A stretch of DNA of 64,000 nt from Candidatus Electrothrix aestuarii (lineage in GTDB: Bacteria > Desulfobacterota > Desulfobulbia > Desulfobulbales > Desulfobulbaceae). The notes under the pieces are model-generated. The model made no database searches and had not been told where the DNA came from. It saw nothing but the letters and a program-made list of their open reading frames with translations. Below, piece by piece: positions 42,305-53,256 of this stretch. Location: positions 4,379,821 to 4,443,820 of the forward strand of contig CP159373.1 in NCBI GenBank assembly GCA_032595685.2. Direction: 5' to 3'. Each line of letters starts with the position of its first letter. Within the stretch, counting starts at the first letter, position 1. Made by a program: the position numbers and the translations under genes.

Positions 42305-43870
42305 ATGAAATTCGGACAAATGAGCATCAACAAACTGGTTATACATTTGGAAATCGCTGTGCTCGGCTTTGTCCTGATTGTCCTGTTACTCTCAGCACTT
42401 GATCAAGGCTCCAGCCTAAAAAATACTACAGCAGATGGGCAGACCGAACAGGCGCAGACTGTTACAATAGCCCCAGGAGCAATTGATGGGCTTCGAACAG
42501 AACTCTTTACAGACGTTCACGTTCCACCCCGCCAGCGGGAAGTTTGGCTCGGCGACCTTGATGGTATGCTCAAGCGGGGGCAGTTGCGCGTCCTGATTCC
42601 TTTTTCACGCACCTTCTTTTTCCGGGACAAGGAACAGGAATTCGGATTAAGCGTCGATATTCTCAAGAGATATGAACAATTCCTTAGTGAGCAAGTTGCT
42701 TTTGGAGACAAAAAAACAGAGCTGGTCTTCCTGCCAACCCCAAAAGAACATCTTGTAGATGAGCTCATAGCTGGTAAAGGAGATATAGCTGTTGCAGATA
42801 TCAACCTGGAACCGGAACAGGAAAACGCAGTGAAACTTGTTTCACCTGTTAACCTGGAAATCCGGGAAATTCTGGTAACTGGTCCGCACTCGCCCCAGTT
42901 TAAAAACATCTTCAACCTCTCAGGCCAGGAAATTACGCTCCGCGAGAAGAGCCCCTATGCTGCCAGCTTACAAAAACTGAACAATACCCTCAAGTCTATT
43001 GGGAAAAAGCCCGTGATCGTCCACTTCGCCGATACCTTTCTTCAAGACGAGGATCTCATAGAGATGACCGCAGCAGGTTTACTGCCCATGACAGTGGTTG
43101 ACAGCCATGTCGGGGAATTTTGGGCCTCTGTTTTCCATAATTTGAAACTTGAGCGTAACATTGCCTTCAGAACCGCTAAGGAAATAAGCTGGGTAATTCG
43201 TGCTGATAACCATTTACTCCAGGACAGTGTCAACTTTTTCAAAAAGAACAGCTATATTCCCCAAAACGAGCACCGCGAACTGATAGAATACTACCGAAAA
43301 AAAGGCGGCTTTCTTCACGATAATTTGCAACTTGCTGCTCTGGAACGCTATCACAGCCTTGTTCCTCTTTTTGAAGAATACGGGCAGGAATATAAATTCC
43401 CTTCTCTTCTTTTAGCGGCTCTTGCGTATCAGGAATCCAAACTTGATGCTTCCTGGATGGGAGAACAGGGTAAGGTGGGGTTAATGGGGGTTGATCCCTC
43501 GGCTCTTATGCAGGAAGGGTTGGGAGCAGACCTGAAGCAGGTTCGAAGGGCAGAAGAAAATATTCAAGCAGCAACTGATTATCTCCGCTTCCTGGCTGAC
43601 CATTATTTTTCCTCTTCGCAGCTGAGCGAGTTGGATCGCAATCTGATGGCAATTGCATCATATGCGTCAAGCCCTGAACAGATCATCGCGGCTCGAAAAA
43701 AAGCTGCTTTAGCAGGCTATGACCCTGATATCTGGTTCGGGAATGTAGAAACAGCTTTGCTCGCAAACCAGGACAAGGACATCGCACAGCATGTTCGAAA
43801 TATTTATAATTATTTTAAGGCATACGAATACTTTCTCGAAAAAAACGTGAAGCAGATTCAGCAGCCCTAG
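42305..43870 (+). CDS. MltF-like protein: solute-binding domain plus lytic transglycosylase
   Basis: 521 residues, GGAGG before ATG. One N-terminal membrane helix (about 13-32) anchors it facing the periplasm. Residues ~95-330 form a type 3 solute-binding domain (GMLKRGQLRVLIPFSRTFFF ... GDIAVADINLEPEQE). Residues ~345-510 are an SLT domain with the catalytic glutamate in AYQESKLD (Glu at about 377). MltF cuts peptidoglycan glycan strands, and the binding domain senses muropeptides. It follows the TRAP permease by 60 bp and precedes an MFS gene by 17 bp, so it may share their transcript. Confidence 0.85.
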   Translation: MKFGQMSINKLVIHLEIAVLGFVLIVLLLSALDQGSSLKNTTADGQTEQAQTVTIAPGAIDGLRTELFTDVHVPPRQREVWLGDLDGMLKRGQLRVLIPFSRTFFFRDKEQEFGLSVDILKRYEQFLSEQVAFGDKKTELVFLPTPKEHLVDELIAGKGDIAVADINLEPEQENAVKLVSPVNLEIREILVTGPHSPQFKNIFNLSGQEITLREKSPYAASLQKLNNTLKSIGKKPVIVHFADTFLQDEDLIEMTAAGLLPMTVVDSHVGEFWASVFHNLKLERNIAFRTAKEISWVIRADNHLLQDSVNFFKKNSYIPQNEHRELIEYYRKKGGFLHDNLQLAALERYHSLVPLFEEYGQEYKFPSLLLAALAYQESKLDASWMGEQGKVGLMGVDPSALMQEGLGADLKQVRRAEENIQAATDYLRFLADHYFSSSQLSELDRNLMAIASYASSPEQIIAARKKAALAGYDPDIWFGNVETALLANQDKDIAQHVRNIYNYFKAYEYFLEKNVKQIQQP

Positions 43871-43887
43871 GCGTCAGGTATTTCTTC

Positions 43888-45114
43888 ATGGACAGGCAGG
43901 AACGCGCCATTTTAAGCGCCACTGGTTACGGACATTTTTTGAGCCATTTTAATATGCTGGTTTTTCCAGCCTTGGCCCTTCCTCTCTCGAAAAACTTCGG
44001 ACTTGATCTTGCAGCAACCCTGGACCTGGGTTTCTGGATGTATCTTCTCTTCGGTATAACGGCCCTGCCCTGGGGAATATTGGCAGACAAATTCGGTTCA
44101 AAGCCCCTCCTTGCTCTTTTTTACCTAGGAGGGGGATGCTCCGGCTTGGCCGCTGCTCTTTTTGTTAAGACGACGGCTCAGCCTTTTGCCTTCCAACTTG
44201 CCCTTGCTGGCGTGGGACTTTTCTCCGGCATCTATCATCCGGCAGGCCTGGGCTGGATAGCAAAGGGTATCCCCCGAACTGCTGCCGCGATGGCAATAAA
44301 CGGAATTTTCGGTAGCCTGGGCCTTGCTATGGGACCGCTCTTGGCAGGACTAATCAACTGGCTCTTCGGTGTTCAAGCGGTGTATTTCTGCTTAGGCATC
44401 CTAAATTTTACAGGTATTCTTTTTCTTCTGCTCTCCCAGAAAGGAACAGCAAGCTGTACAAAACAGAACACCTCAAAAGCAGCTCGCCAGAAAAAAGAAA
44501 AATTTTCCGCCTGGAAAGGCTTTCTTGTCCTGCTTATCTGCATGATGCTGGGCGGCACGGTCTATCGGGGGGCGACAGTGAGCCTGCCAGCCCTCTTTGA
44601 ACTCAATCTGCCAGCCGTAGTTGACGCTGTCAATAGACTCTTTGCAGGTAATAATATATCCGCAAATGTGATTGCCACCGTCACCATTGGCATACTCTAT
44701 CTTTTTGGGATGTATGGTCAGTATATCGGAGGGAAGTTCGGAGAACGTTTTGACCTCAGGTACGGATATTTGGGATTTCATCTGATCACTATCCCCTTTG
44801 CCTTTTTGATTGGATGGGCCTCAAATATGCCACTCATTCTGCTGGCCGCCTTGCATTCCTTCTTTCTACTCGGGATGCAACCCCTGGAGAACACCCTGGT
44901 TGCCCGGCTGACGCCAGCCTGGATGCGTAGCTCTGCCTATGGAATGAAATTTATCCTGACATTCGGCGTCGGCGCTCTGTCAGTAAAGCTGATTAAATAT
45001 ATTGAGCAGGGATGGGGAATTTCTCGCGTCTTCCCAACCCTGGGTATTATCTCTATTTTTCTTGTTCTTATGATCGGCATATTAATCCTGTCGACCCAAC
45101 AAACACGCTCTTGA
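43888..45114 (+). CDS. MFS transporter
   Basis: 408 residues with about twelve membrane helices. The MFS loop 2-3 motif is visible as GILADKFGSKPLL, and a second-half equivalent as GGKFGERFDLRYG. GIYHPAGLGWIAKG resembles the fosmidomycin-resistance (Fsr) subgroup. Substrate unknown. It starts 17 bp after the transglycosylase stop, so it is probably in the same operon. A GC-rich hairpin (45129-45152) follows the stop. Confidence 0.85.
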   Translation: MDRQERAILSATGYGHFLSHFNMLVFPALALPLSKNFGLDLAATLDLGFWMYLLFGITALPWGILADKFGSKPLLALFYLGGGCSGLAAALFVKTTAQPFAFQLALAGVGLFSGIYHPAGLGWIAKGIPRTAAAMAINGIFGSLGLAMGPLLAGLINWLFGVQAVYFCLGILNFTGILFLLLSQKGTASCTKQNTSKAARQKKEKFSAWKGFLVLLICMMLGGTVYRGATVSLPALFELNLPAVVDAVNRLFAGNNISANVIATVTIGILYLFGMYGQYIGGKFGERFDLRYGYLGFHLITIPFAFLIGWASNMPLILLAALHSFFLLGMQPLENTLVARLTPAWMRSSAYGMKFILTFGVGALSVKLIKYIEQGWGISRVFPTLGIISIFLVLMIGILILSTQQTRS

Positions 45115-45238
45115 TAGGAGCCGCCCCCTCCCCACTCCCCAAGGGGTGGGGATTAAAAAATTGCTCTGCTGGTACGCTGGAAACAGCGAGGTATCAGCCC
45201 TGGAGCTTCGTGATGACGTATTTATTTGAGGAAAAAAT

Positions 45239-45844
45239 ATGATATTTATAACATTATCTAAACAAACTGCACGAATCTTATTTCTTGTATCGCTCTTCGC
45301 TCTCCTGATCGCAAGTTCAGCGCTTTCTGCTGAAATAAAGTTCGTTCGCCCGAATCTTGATATACCAGTCAGACGTGGCAAGGGAAATCAGTATAAGATC
45401 TTAAAATTCGTTAAAGATGGTGATCAGGTAGAATTTTTCGAGGAAAGCGGCAATTGGGCAAAGGTTCGCCTTCATAACGGCGTCGAGGGATGGATGCTCA
45501 ATCGTTATCTCAGTGATGAAAAACCTCCGGTTGAACAAGTGCATGAGCTGCAAAATGAAAATGAACAGCTCAAATTGGAAAACGAGAAGTTAGCCCGTGA
45601 TCTGAAAAGAATTGATGAGCTACAGCAGGCAAGCAGCGAGGAGCTGGAAAAATTACAAAGCTCAGCAAGTGAGCAACTCGCTTTGAGCGAAAATAAATGC
45701 AACAAGATCAAAGACGAATACAAGGCATCTCAGGAATTCAATAAAATTGCGTGGTTCTTGTCAGGGGCCGGGGTCTTACTGGTCGGATGGATGCTTGGTC
45801 GTTTTGCCAGAGGCTCACAAAGAAGGCAAAACCGGCTTTTTTAA
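45239..45844 (+). CDS. SH3-domain envelope protein (TIGR04211/YgiM-like)
   Basis: 201 residues, TTGAGGA before the ATG. Order: signal peptide (FLVSLFALLIASSALSA), a bacterial SH3 domain (RPNLDIPVRRGKGNQYKIL ... GVEGWMLNRYL), a coiled coil (about 100-160) and one C-terminal membrane helix (WFLSGAGVLLVGWMLG) with a basic tail. This layout is that of YgiM/TIGR04211 proteins, placed in the periplasm and anchored in the inner membrane. The exact role is not settled; a wall- or envelope-associated scaffold is likely. Confidence 0.85.
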   Translation: MIFITLSKQTARILFLVSLFALLIASSALSAEIKFVRPNLDIPVRRGKGNQYKILKFVKDGDQVEFFEESGNWAKVRLHNGVEGWMLNRYLSDEKPPVEQVHELQNENEQLKLENEKLARDLKRIDELQQASSEELEKLQSSASEQLALSENKCNKIKDEYKASQEFNKIAWFLSGAGVLLVGWMLGRFARGSQRRQNRLF

Positions 45845-46009
45845 CTGGCATAAAACGAATTGATGCTTACTGTTGAACCAGCCACAAGTCAAGCGCCCCT
45901 CGCCAGAAGACAAAAAAGGGGAATTGCCCAAAATCATTACCAAGGACTCCCTTGCTTCCTTGTATATTTATTATCCATTACACGATGAAGTGAGTAACAA
46001 ACTATCACC

Positions 46010-46543
46010 ATGAAATTAATACGTTCAACAACTATTCTTGCTATCCGCCATAAAGGCGAGGTTGTTATTGCCGGAGATGGCCAAGTCTCCCTTGGGCAGA
46101 CAGTTATCAAACATAATGCCCGCAAGGTACGCCGTCTGTATCACGACAAGGTTATTACCGGGTTTGCCGGTTCAACAGCTGATGCCTTTACTCTGTATGA
46201 TAGGCTGGAACAGAAACTGGAACAGTTTAACGGTAACCTGATGCGCTCTTCAGTGGAGTTGGCCAAGGACTGGCGTACCGATAAAATGCTGCGGCGCCTT
46301 GAGGCCATGATGATTGCTGTAGACGAAAAATCCTCTCTCCTGCTCTCCGGGAGCGGCGATGTGATTGAGTCTGACAACGGTATCTTGGCAATCGGTTCTG
46401 GAGGCTCCTATGCCCAGGCGGCAGCAACGGCCCTGATTGCCCATTCCGATCTTGATGCAGAAGCCATAGCACGGGAAGCAATGACTATTGCTGCTTCTAT
46501 CTGCGTGTATACGAACCATAATCTTATTGTCGAGAAAGTCTAG
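46010..46543 (+). CDS. hslV: ATP-dependent protease peptidase subunit HslV
   Basis: 177 residues. The N-terminal [20 protein letters not shown] places the catalytic threonine after a short propeptide, and VKxNxRKVRRL, [23 protein letters not shown] and [14 protein letters not shown] are near-invariant in HslV. It forms a dodecamer capped by HslU hexamers to degrade damaged proteins. hslU follows after a 160-bp gap with a long hairpin. Confidence 0.96.
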   Translation: MKLIRSTTILAIRHKGEVVIAGDGQVSLGQTVIKHNARKVRRLYHDKVITGFAGSTADAFTLYDRLEQKLEQFNGNLMRSSVELAKDWRTDKMLRRLEAMMIAVDEKSSLLLSGSGDVIESDNGILAIGSGGSYAQAAATALIAHSDLDAEAIAREAMTIAASICVYTNHNLIVEKV

Positions 46544-46590
46544 AACGTCACCTAACTTCATTTTTTCTTTACAGACTTCTTCTTTCTCTC

Positions 46591-46639
46591 ATATGAAAAG
46601 CAACTTAGCTGGCAACCACAGCCAAGTTACTTTTCATAT
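46591..46639 (+). other. long inverted repeat between hslV and hslU
   Basis: ATATGAAAAG-C-AACTT-A-GCTG pairs with CAGC-C-AAGTT-A-CTTTTCATAT around a 7-base loop: 19 paired positions and two mismatches. TTTGTTG follows, so it could attenuate or process the transcript. A second hairpin (CTCGACCC / GGGACGAG, 46648-46666) comes next, and a relative of that one lies upstream of the aconitase gene. Confidence 0.6.
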
Positions 46640-46704
46640 TTTGTTGTCTCGACCCGAAGGGACGAGATGTAAGCCACTCTATCTATAATATAACCTTACT
46701 CTCA

Positions 46705-48168
<1,464 letters not shown>

Positions 48169-48200
48169 TTCCCGAACCCTTTTCCCCTCATCTTTACCGG

Positions 48201-48232
48201 AAAAAACTACTCCCACCCTACTTCAGGGTGGG
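48201..48232 (-). terminator. terminator of the mla-linked operon
   Basis: On the minus strand CCCACCCT and AGGGTGGG pair around five bases, then AGTAG and six T residues follow. It lies about 45-75 bp after the stop of the gene at 48276-49064. The five-base gap before the T tract weakens it. Confidence 0.55.
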
Positions 48233-48275
48233 GTAAGTTCGGGTGTGTAGTTCGTTTGATCTTGCTGGCCTTGTC

Positions 48276-49064
48276 CTACTTACTGAAACGCTTCAGTGCT
48301 CTTTTGGTGAAATAGGCAGGATCCACCTCTTTATCAAAAACAGTCTCGGTGATCTTCACCACGGTTTCGTGCCCTGCCTTTTCCGGCTCTTGGGGAATCA
48401 CTGTCCAGGAAGTTGGATAAAAGCGACCATCTTCGAGCTGCTGCACATCTGTATATTCCATCGTCCGGATCGGGTTTCCGTCCTCATCAAAATACTGCAC
48501 CGTGGAGGGAAGGAAATACTGCCTAGAGACCGCAAAGATAATCTTTCCCCACACGACAGGCGCATCCGGCTTGGGCAATAACTCAACCCGGTACTCGCTC
48601 TCTGTTTCTTCAAGAAGCTTTTTGGTGTAATCCTCGCTGATCGAACTCTCTCTGACCAGATCATCATTGCTGAAGTCACTGCCCATCCAGCTTTGCAGCA
48701 TCATTGAGGCGGGAATTTTGATAGTCTTCTCGATACGGGGTACATATTGCCACATGGCATTATCGAGTTTTAGAAAGGTGATGCCCTTATCCTTGCCTGG
48801 GTATAAGATTTTAATAAAAGATTTCTTATTCCCCTCAGACCAGCTCTTCATCTTCATGGTACGCTCGGCTCGCTTGGTCTTGACCACCATAGTCATTTCC
48901 ATAACAGCGGTTTTTCCATTGAGGTTATCTTCAACCTTTTTGATAACCTGGTCCACGCCCAGCTCAGGCTCTGTAGTTGCAAAAAGCACCTTGCCGAATA
49001 GGATAAGGGTAAGAAGGGTAACAGCAAGGAGAACCTGAGCATAGTGCCCGATGAAACGCATCAT
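48276..49064 (-). CDS. LolA-like outer-membrane lipoprotein-sorting protein
   Basis: 262 residues. A signal peptide (VLLAVTLLTLILFGKVLFA) is followed by a LolA/LolB-like beta fold with EMTMVVKTKRAERTMKMKSW, DNAMWQYVPRIEKTIKIP and the YFDEDGNPIRTMEY segment, the pattern of the family annotated as outer membrane lipoprotein-sorting protein. It should bind a lipid or acylated peptide in the periplasm. It overlaps the upstream small membrane gene by ATGA and is the last gene of the Mla-containing transcript, so lipid trafficking is a consistent role. Confidence 0.82.
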   Translation of the reverse strand: MMRFIGHYAQVLLAVTLLTLILFGKVLFATTEPELGVDQVIKKVEDNLNGKTAVMEMTMVVKTKRAERTMKMKSWSEGNKKSFIKILYPGKDKGITFLKLDNAMWQYVPRIEKTIKIPASMMLQSWMGSDFSNDDLVRESSISEDYTKKLLEETESEYRVELLPKPDAPVVWGKIIFAVSRQYFLPSTVQYFDEDGNPIRTMEYTDVQQLEDGRFYPTSWTVIPQEPEKAGHETVVKITETVFDKEVDPAYFTKRALKRFSK

Positions 49065-49360
49065 ATAGCCTTTTTCTCCTTCACCGTCTGAGTGGAGGCA
49101 GGAGTTTGCCCTTCCTCTTCTTCTACCGCAGCATCACCAGAGGACGCGACAGGGCGTGCTCCGCTCGTCTTTCCCACCAAGGCACTTTTCAATTCCTTAG
49201 ATAAGGTCTCATCGCCGAGCATGCTCTGCATTAATTTATCATCCAGAAAAGTTTGATTATGAGAGTTGGAAAAATGACGCAGCCTCCAGATAAACCACAG
49301 CACAGAGACAACCAAAACGCCTATTAAAAAAATAAAAAGCAGCCAAATCAAATTCGTCAT
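49061..49360 (-). CDS. small single-pass membrane protein
   Basis: 99 residues. One N-terminal membrane helix (LIWLLFIFLIGVLVVSVLWFIW) and a charged, low-complexity cytoplasmic or periplasmic tail ending in VKEKKAI. It starts 48 bp after mlaC and overlaps the LolA-like gene by ATGA. No family recognised. Its position suggests an accessory role in the same envelope pathway. Confidence 0.7.
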   Translation of the reverse strand: MTNLIWLLFIFLIGVLVVSVLWFIWRLRHFSNSHNQTFLDDKLMQSMLGDETLSKELKSALVGKTSGARPVASSGDAAVEEEEGQTPASTQTVKEKKAI

Positions 49361-49408
49361 AGGATATGCTGTTGCAAGTCGTTGTGCTGAAGCAAGTTTA
49401 CCTGGATG

Positions 49409-50032
49409 TTACTCCTCCTTTTCACCTGCCTCCAGCTTGGTAATCTTATTTTCCAGCATCTTAATCAAGCCGGGAAACTTCTCATCGCGAAGGACCGTGC
49501 TGATCTGCTCCATATAATTGCGAATCAGGCTAACTCCCTCAACAACAATATCATAGGCCATCCAGTTATCTTTTTCCAGCAGCATAATATAGGAGACAGG
49601 AATTCTTTTATCTGCACCAACAAGCAGGGTTTTTACTTCAGCCCTGTCCCGCCTAATACGCTGGTCTGTAAATTCAATTTTTTTATCTAAATAGCCATCA
49701 ACCTGGTTGATATAGACGTACTGGAGAAGTTTTGTAAACAAAGCAACAAACTGATCCTTTTGCTCAGGATTCAGTGTACGCCATTGTTTGCCCATAACTC
49801 TCTTGGACATTTCACGAAAATCAAAACGCTCCGCAACAATTTTCACAATGACATCGGATTGTTCGACAACTGGCTTTTTGCGAAACTCTGCATCCTTTAA
49901 TAAGCTGACAACCTTATCAACAACCGGCTTCAGCTGCTCCGTGGGGTCCGGCGTTGCGGCGCTGACCTGTTGCGTCAAAGGCAGGAGAGTAAGGAACAAC
50001 AAAACAACAAGAACACGTCGAAAGATCTGCAT
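49409..50032 (-). CDS. mlaC: MlaC periplasmic phospholipid-binding protein
   Basis: 207 residues. A signal peptide (VLVVLLFLTLLPLTQQVSA) leads to the MlaC/Ttg2D fold: VDKVVSLLKDAEF, VAERFDFREMSKRVMG, WRTLNPEQKDQFVALFTKLLQ and YDIVVEGVSLIRNYMEQ. MlaC ferries phospholipids between the inner-membrane MlaFED complex and the outer-membrane MlaA complex. All those partners are encoded just upstream. Confidence 0.93.
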   Translation of the reverse strand: MQIFRRVLVVLLFLTLLPLTQQVSAATPDPTEQLKPVVDKVVSLLKDAEFRKKPVVEQSDVIVKIVAERFDFREMSKRVMGKQWRTLNPEQKDQFVALFTKLLQYVYINQVDGYLDKKIEFTDQRIRRDRAEVKTLLVGADKRIPVSYIMLLEKDNWMAYDIVVEGVSLIRNYMEQISTVLRDEKFPGLIKMLENKITKLEAGEKEE

Positions 50033-50153
50033 AATTTCACCTTTATATAGAGATACCCAGTAATTCGACCGATCAAGCGATCAATTTCATATTATGTTTT
50101 CCCGCCCTGGAAGAGCGAGAAAAATTAAGAAACAAAATAGTACGAGAAAAATA

Positions 50154-50930
50154 CTATTCCAGCGGCTCTACTACTGCATCGCTGGAGGACATAGAATTCT
50201 GCCAACGTTGCCGACGAAGCTGATAAAAGCCGTCACGGACAGCTATATAGGGATCAAAACTCATCTTTTTCATCGCTTCATACTCTCCCAGGTGGAGAGA
50301 GAGATTATTAACTTCTTTACCCATATAAATGCCAACTGATTCCTCCCAGCCTGCAGCCCAATTATAATAAATGGGGCTAAGAGAAAAACGGTCCACTACT
50401 CTGCCGGAAATATCGCGCAAGGTCGTTGGTCCCATGACAGGCACCATGAGAAAAATTCCGTCCGGAACGCCCCAATTATCCAAGGTTTGACAAAAGGTAG
50501 CCTCTGTCTTCTCGAATCCCAGCTCGCTCGCCGGATCTCCAAGGCCACCAACCCCACCGATAGTATTCACGGTAAAACGGGTCAACAGAGTGCCAGCATC
50601 GGAAAAACGTACCTGCAAAAGGCTATTAATAAAGCGCATAGGCTCCTGCAAATTATAAAAAACATTTGCAATAGCTCCCCGGATATCTGAAGGCAACAGC
50701 TTGCTGTAACCGTTTGCAAGTGGGTTCAGAACCCAAATAAATGCGTAATCATTAAAGGTGAAAACAACCCTATTTATTCCCTCAAAAGGATCTCTGACCG
50801 CATTTTCCTCAGGTGCCTCTTCGTAGAATGCGTCATCAAGAAAATCAACCTCGCCATCTGCTGCATAGAGCAGGCTGCAATTTCCCAAAAGACACAAGCT
50901 GACAAGGACTGCATGAAATATCCTTCTCAT
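50154..50930 (-). CDS. mlaA: MlaA/VacJ outer-membrane phospholipid-removal protein
   Basis: 258 residues from ATG 50930, where a signal peptide (FHAVLVSLCLLGNCSLLYA) begins; an upstream TTG start would put 20 polar residues before it. Core motifs are DPFEGINRVVFTFND, RGAIANVFYNLQEP, FTVNTIGGVGGLGDPA, FCQTLDNWGVPDG and LMVPVMGPTTLRD, all typical of MlaA. The cysteine in GNC lacks a standard lipobox, so it may not be lipidated as the E. coli protein is. In this operon it sits between mlaD and mlaC. Confidence 0.93.
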   Translation of the reverse strand: MRRIFHAVLVSLCLLGNCSLLYAADGEVDFLDDAFYEEAPEENAVRDPFEGINRVVFTFNDYAFIWVLNPLANGYSKLLPSDIRGAIANVFYNLQEPMRFINSLLQVRFSDAGTLLTRFTVNTIGGVGGLGDPASELGFEKTEATFCQTLDNWGVPDGIFLMVPVMGPTTLRDISGRVVDRFSLSPIYYNWAAGWEESVGIYMGKEVNNLSLHLGEYEAMKKMSFDPYIAVRDGFYQLRRQRWQNSMSSSDAVVEPLE

Positions 50931-51028
50931 AAATTGATCGGTATAGAATACCGCCTCCTGCGCCCCATAGTCCGAAAAGAGCCCCTGCAAAGCAGCTGAA
51001 AATCAGGTCCGAAGCGCCTCTGAAAAAC

Positions 51029-51478
51029 TTATTTAACTCCGCCAAAGGCAAATTTAGAAATCAATGACTCCAGGTCAACAGAAGACTCGGTATCCACGAT
51101 AACATCACCGGCCTTATACATTTCCTCGTCACCGCCAGGCGTGATCTGGATAATTTTATCACCGATAATGCCTTGCGATTTCACCGAGGCCATAGAGTCT
51201 TTTGCCAAGTGGATATCCTTATCCAATTTTAAGGTAGCTACGGCCAGATCGTCTTTGCTGAGACGTAGCTCTGTCACAGAACCAATGGTTACCCCAGCTA
51301 TCTGTACCTCAGCTCCGGTTTTCACCCCTGAAATATTTTCAAATTCCGCATACAGCGTATAGGTGGTCCCTTTATCCAGTAAGGATACTTCACCAAGCTG
51401 GAGGGCAAGCCAACTAAAGGCAACAAAGCCGACAACAAGAAAGAGGCCAACGACTATTTCCACACGAGAATTATTCAC
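51029..51478 (-). CDS. mlaD: MlaD membrane-anchored MCE-domain protein
   Basis: 149 residues from GTG 51478, which has GGAG 6-7 bases upstream; a TTG at 51490 would add four residues. One membrane helix (VEIVVGLFLVVGFVAFSWLAL) and one MCE domain (YTLYAEFENISGVKTGAEVQIAGV segments, VKSQGIIGDKIIQI). It forms a hexameric ring with MlaFE that channels lipid. The length matches short MlaD proteins. Confidence 0.93.
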   Translation of the reverse strand: MNNSRVEIVVGLFLVVGFVAFSWLALQLGEVSLLDKGTTYTLYAEFENISGVKTGAEVQIAGVTIGSVTELRLSKDDLAVATLKLDKDIHLAKDSMASVKSQGIIGDKIIQITPGGDEEMYKAGDVIVDTESSVDLESLISKFAFGGVK

Positions 51479-51527
51479 GTAACACTCCAATATGACAATT
51501 TAAGAAAAACTTTCTGATAAAGCCAGA

Positions 51528-52373
51528 CTATTTGCATTTTTCTTCGAACAAATCACCAAGAGTCATCTCTGCAAACTCCCGGATATGTGGCTTTTCCGAA
51601 TCCTTGATCTGGGACACCTCCGTAAAGATATCAACCTCTCCTTTATTCAGGAGCACTATCTGGTCTGCCAAATCAAAGACCTTAGGAATATCATGGCTGA
51701 CAATAATCGCGGTATACCCTAAGCGTTCCTGGGTCTTCCGAAACAAATCATAGATTTCCTGGGTCATGACCGGATCAAGGCCGGTTGTCGGCTCATCAAA
51801 AAGGACAATCTCCGGATCAAGCTGCAAAGCTCGGGCCAAGCCAACTCGCTTTTGCATACCGCCACTGAGTTGGGCTGGAAATTTTTTCTCGTGGCCAAAG
51901 AGCTCCAGACTCTTCAAGGTGGCAAAAACCCGCTCCTCAATCTCCTTTTCTGACAAGCGAGTTCGTTCTCGAAGCGGCAGGGCAATATTCTCAAACACGG
52001 AAAGAGAATCAAATAAGGCCGCCCCTTGAAAGAGCACGCCGAATTTCATGCGCAGATCCCGGAGTTTTTTCCTGCCCAGTCGGGTAACATCCTGCCCATC
52101 CACCAAGATTCGACCGCTATCCGGCTTGAGTAAGCCGAGTACCAGTTTGAGGGTCACGCTCTTGCCCTGCCCGCTGCCACCAGCTATAACCGTAGTTTTC
52201 CCCTTAGGGACAGAGTAACTTACGCCATGCAGCACCCTATGTCGCTGCCCCCATTCCCCAAAATATTTAACAACATCAATAAACTCAACAGCAGGAGCAT
52301 TTTCTGTCCCTTGCTGCTGCGTCGCTGATGCAGTATTCACATCCATGCTCTCTTGCTCTGTTTCACTGACCAT
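51528..52373 (-). CDS. mlaF: MlaF ABC transporter ATPase
   Basis: 281 residues from ATG 52373 with AAGGG upstream. Walker A GGSGQGKS, signature [15 protein letters not shown], Walker [14 protein letters not shown] and switch SHDI are all present. It powers the Mla lipid transporter with the MlaE permease. The N-terminal ~28 residues are a polar extension. It lies between mlaE and mlaD. Confidence 0.95.
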   Translation of the reverse strand: MVSETEQESMDVNTASATQQQGTENAPAVEFIDVVKYFGEWGQRHRVLHGVSYSVPKGKTTVIAGGSGQGKSVTLKLVLGLLKPDSGRILVDGQDVTRLGRKKLRDLRMKFGVLFQGAALFDSLSVFENIALPLRERTRLSEKEIEERVFATLKSLELFGHEKKFPAQLSGGMQKRVGLARALQLDPEIVLFDEPTTGLDPVMTQEIYDLFRKTQERLGYTAIIVSHDIPKVFDLADQIVLLNKGEVDIFTEVSQIKDSEKPHIREFAEMTLGDLFEEKCK

Positions 52374-52384
52374 TATCAACGCCC

Positions 52385-53182
52385 TTAAAGCAATACTGCT
52401 GTGAGCAGGTAATCAAAAATCAAGACAGAAATGGAAGACAGAACCACGGCCTGTGTGGTTACCTTACTGACACTTTCCGCGCCAAAACCTGCCCCTCGAA
52501 TCTGCAAGACAAAATAACCGCGCCCCGTGCTGATCCAAACCACCAAAAAGGCGAAGACAAAGGACTTAATCAGGCCGAGCTGGATATCGTGATTGGTCAC
52601 ACTATTCATCATACCGTGAAAAAAAGAACCAGAACTCACACCGAGTAATTTTACTCCGGTAAGATATCCACCGTAGATACCCACAACATCAAACATTGCC
52701 GTGAGCAGGGGCACAGAAATAATCGCCGCCAAAAACTTCGGGGTGATGAGATAGCGAAAGGGATCTATAGCCATGCATTCCAGGGCATCAATCTGTTCAC
52801 TGATCCGCATAATGCCAATTTCTGCGCACATGGCAGACCCTGCCCTACCAGCAACCATGAGGGCTGTCAGTATAGGTCCGAGTTCCATGATGAGTGTCAG
52901 GGCAACACCTGAGCCGAGCATGCCGTCTGCCCCGAACTTTTGCAGAGTGTACACCCCCTGTAATCCAAGCACCATACCTGAAGACAAGGCGGTAAAAAAC
53001 ACCACCGTTATCGAGCCCACACCAATAAAATGTAGTTGTTTAAGAAGTTCTTTACCGCGAAAAGGACGTTTAAACAAGCCAGCTAAGGCTGCAACGAGGA
53101 AAATCCCCATCCGTCCTAAATCGGCCAGAATATATAGTACATTATCGCCGAGATAAAAAAGGGGCTTTGCCCATAATGTCAT
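52385..53182 (-). CDS. mlaE: MlaE permease
   Basis: 265 residues from ATG 53182 (AGGAA seven bases upstream; a TTG at 53197 is rejected). Family motifs [56 protein letters not shown] and YGGYLTGV match MlaE/YrbE permeases. First gene of the operon mlaE-F-D-A-C followed by two more genes. A promoter with an overlapping palindrome lies 75-125 bp upstream. Confidence 0.95.
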   Translation of the reverse strand: MTLWAKPLFYLGDNVLYILADLGRMGIFLVAALAGLFKRPFRGKELLKQLHFIGVGSITVVFFTALSSGMVLGLQGVYTLQKFGADGMLGSGVALTLIMELGPILTALMVAGRAGSAMCAEIGIMRISEQIDALECMAIDPFRYLITPKFLAAIISVPLLTAMFDVVGIYGGYLTGVKLLGVSSGSFFHGMMNSVTNHDIQLGLIKSFVFAFLVVWISTGRGYFVLQIRGAGFGAESVSKVTTQAVVLSSISVLIFDYLLTAVLL

Positions 53183-53256
53183 TTTGCTTTCCTGCAAGGG
53201 ATCTTTTCCAATATGAGTTTAATCAAAAGCAACGGTTTTCATGAAGACCTTCTTCT

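Noticed and set aside
53219-53242. 7-codon leader peptide (MKTVAFD) in the mla 5' region
   Set aside because: It has AGAAGG upstream, but there is no attenuator hairpin to give it a role.
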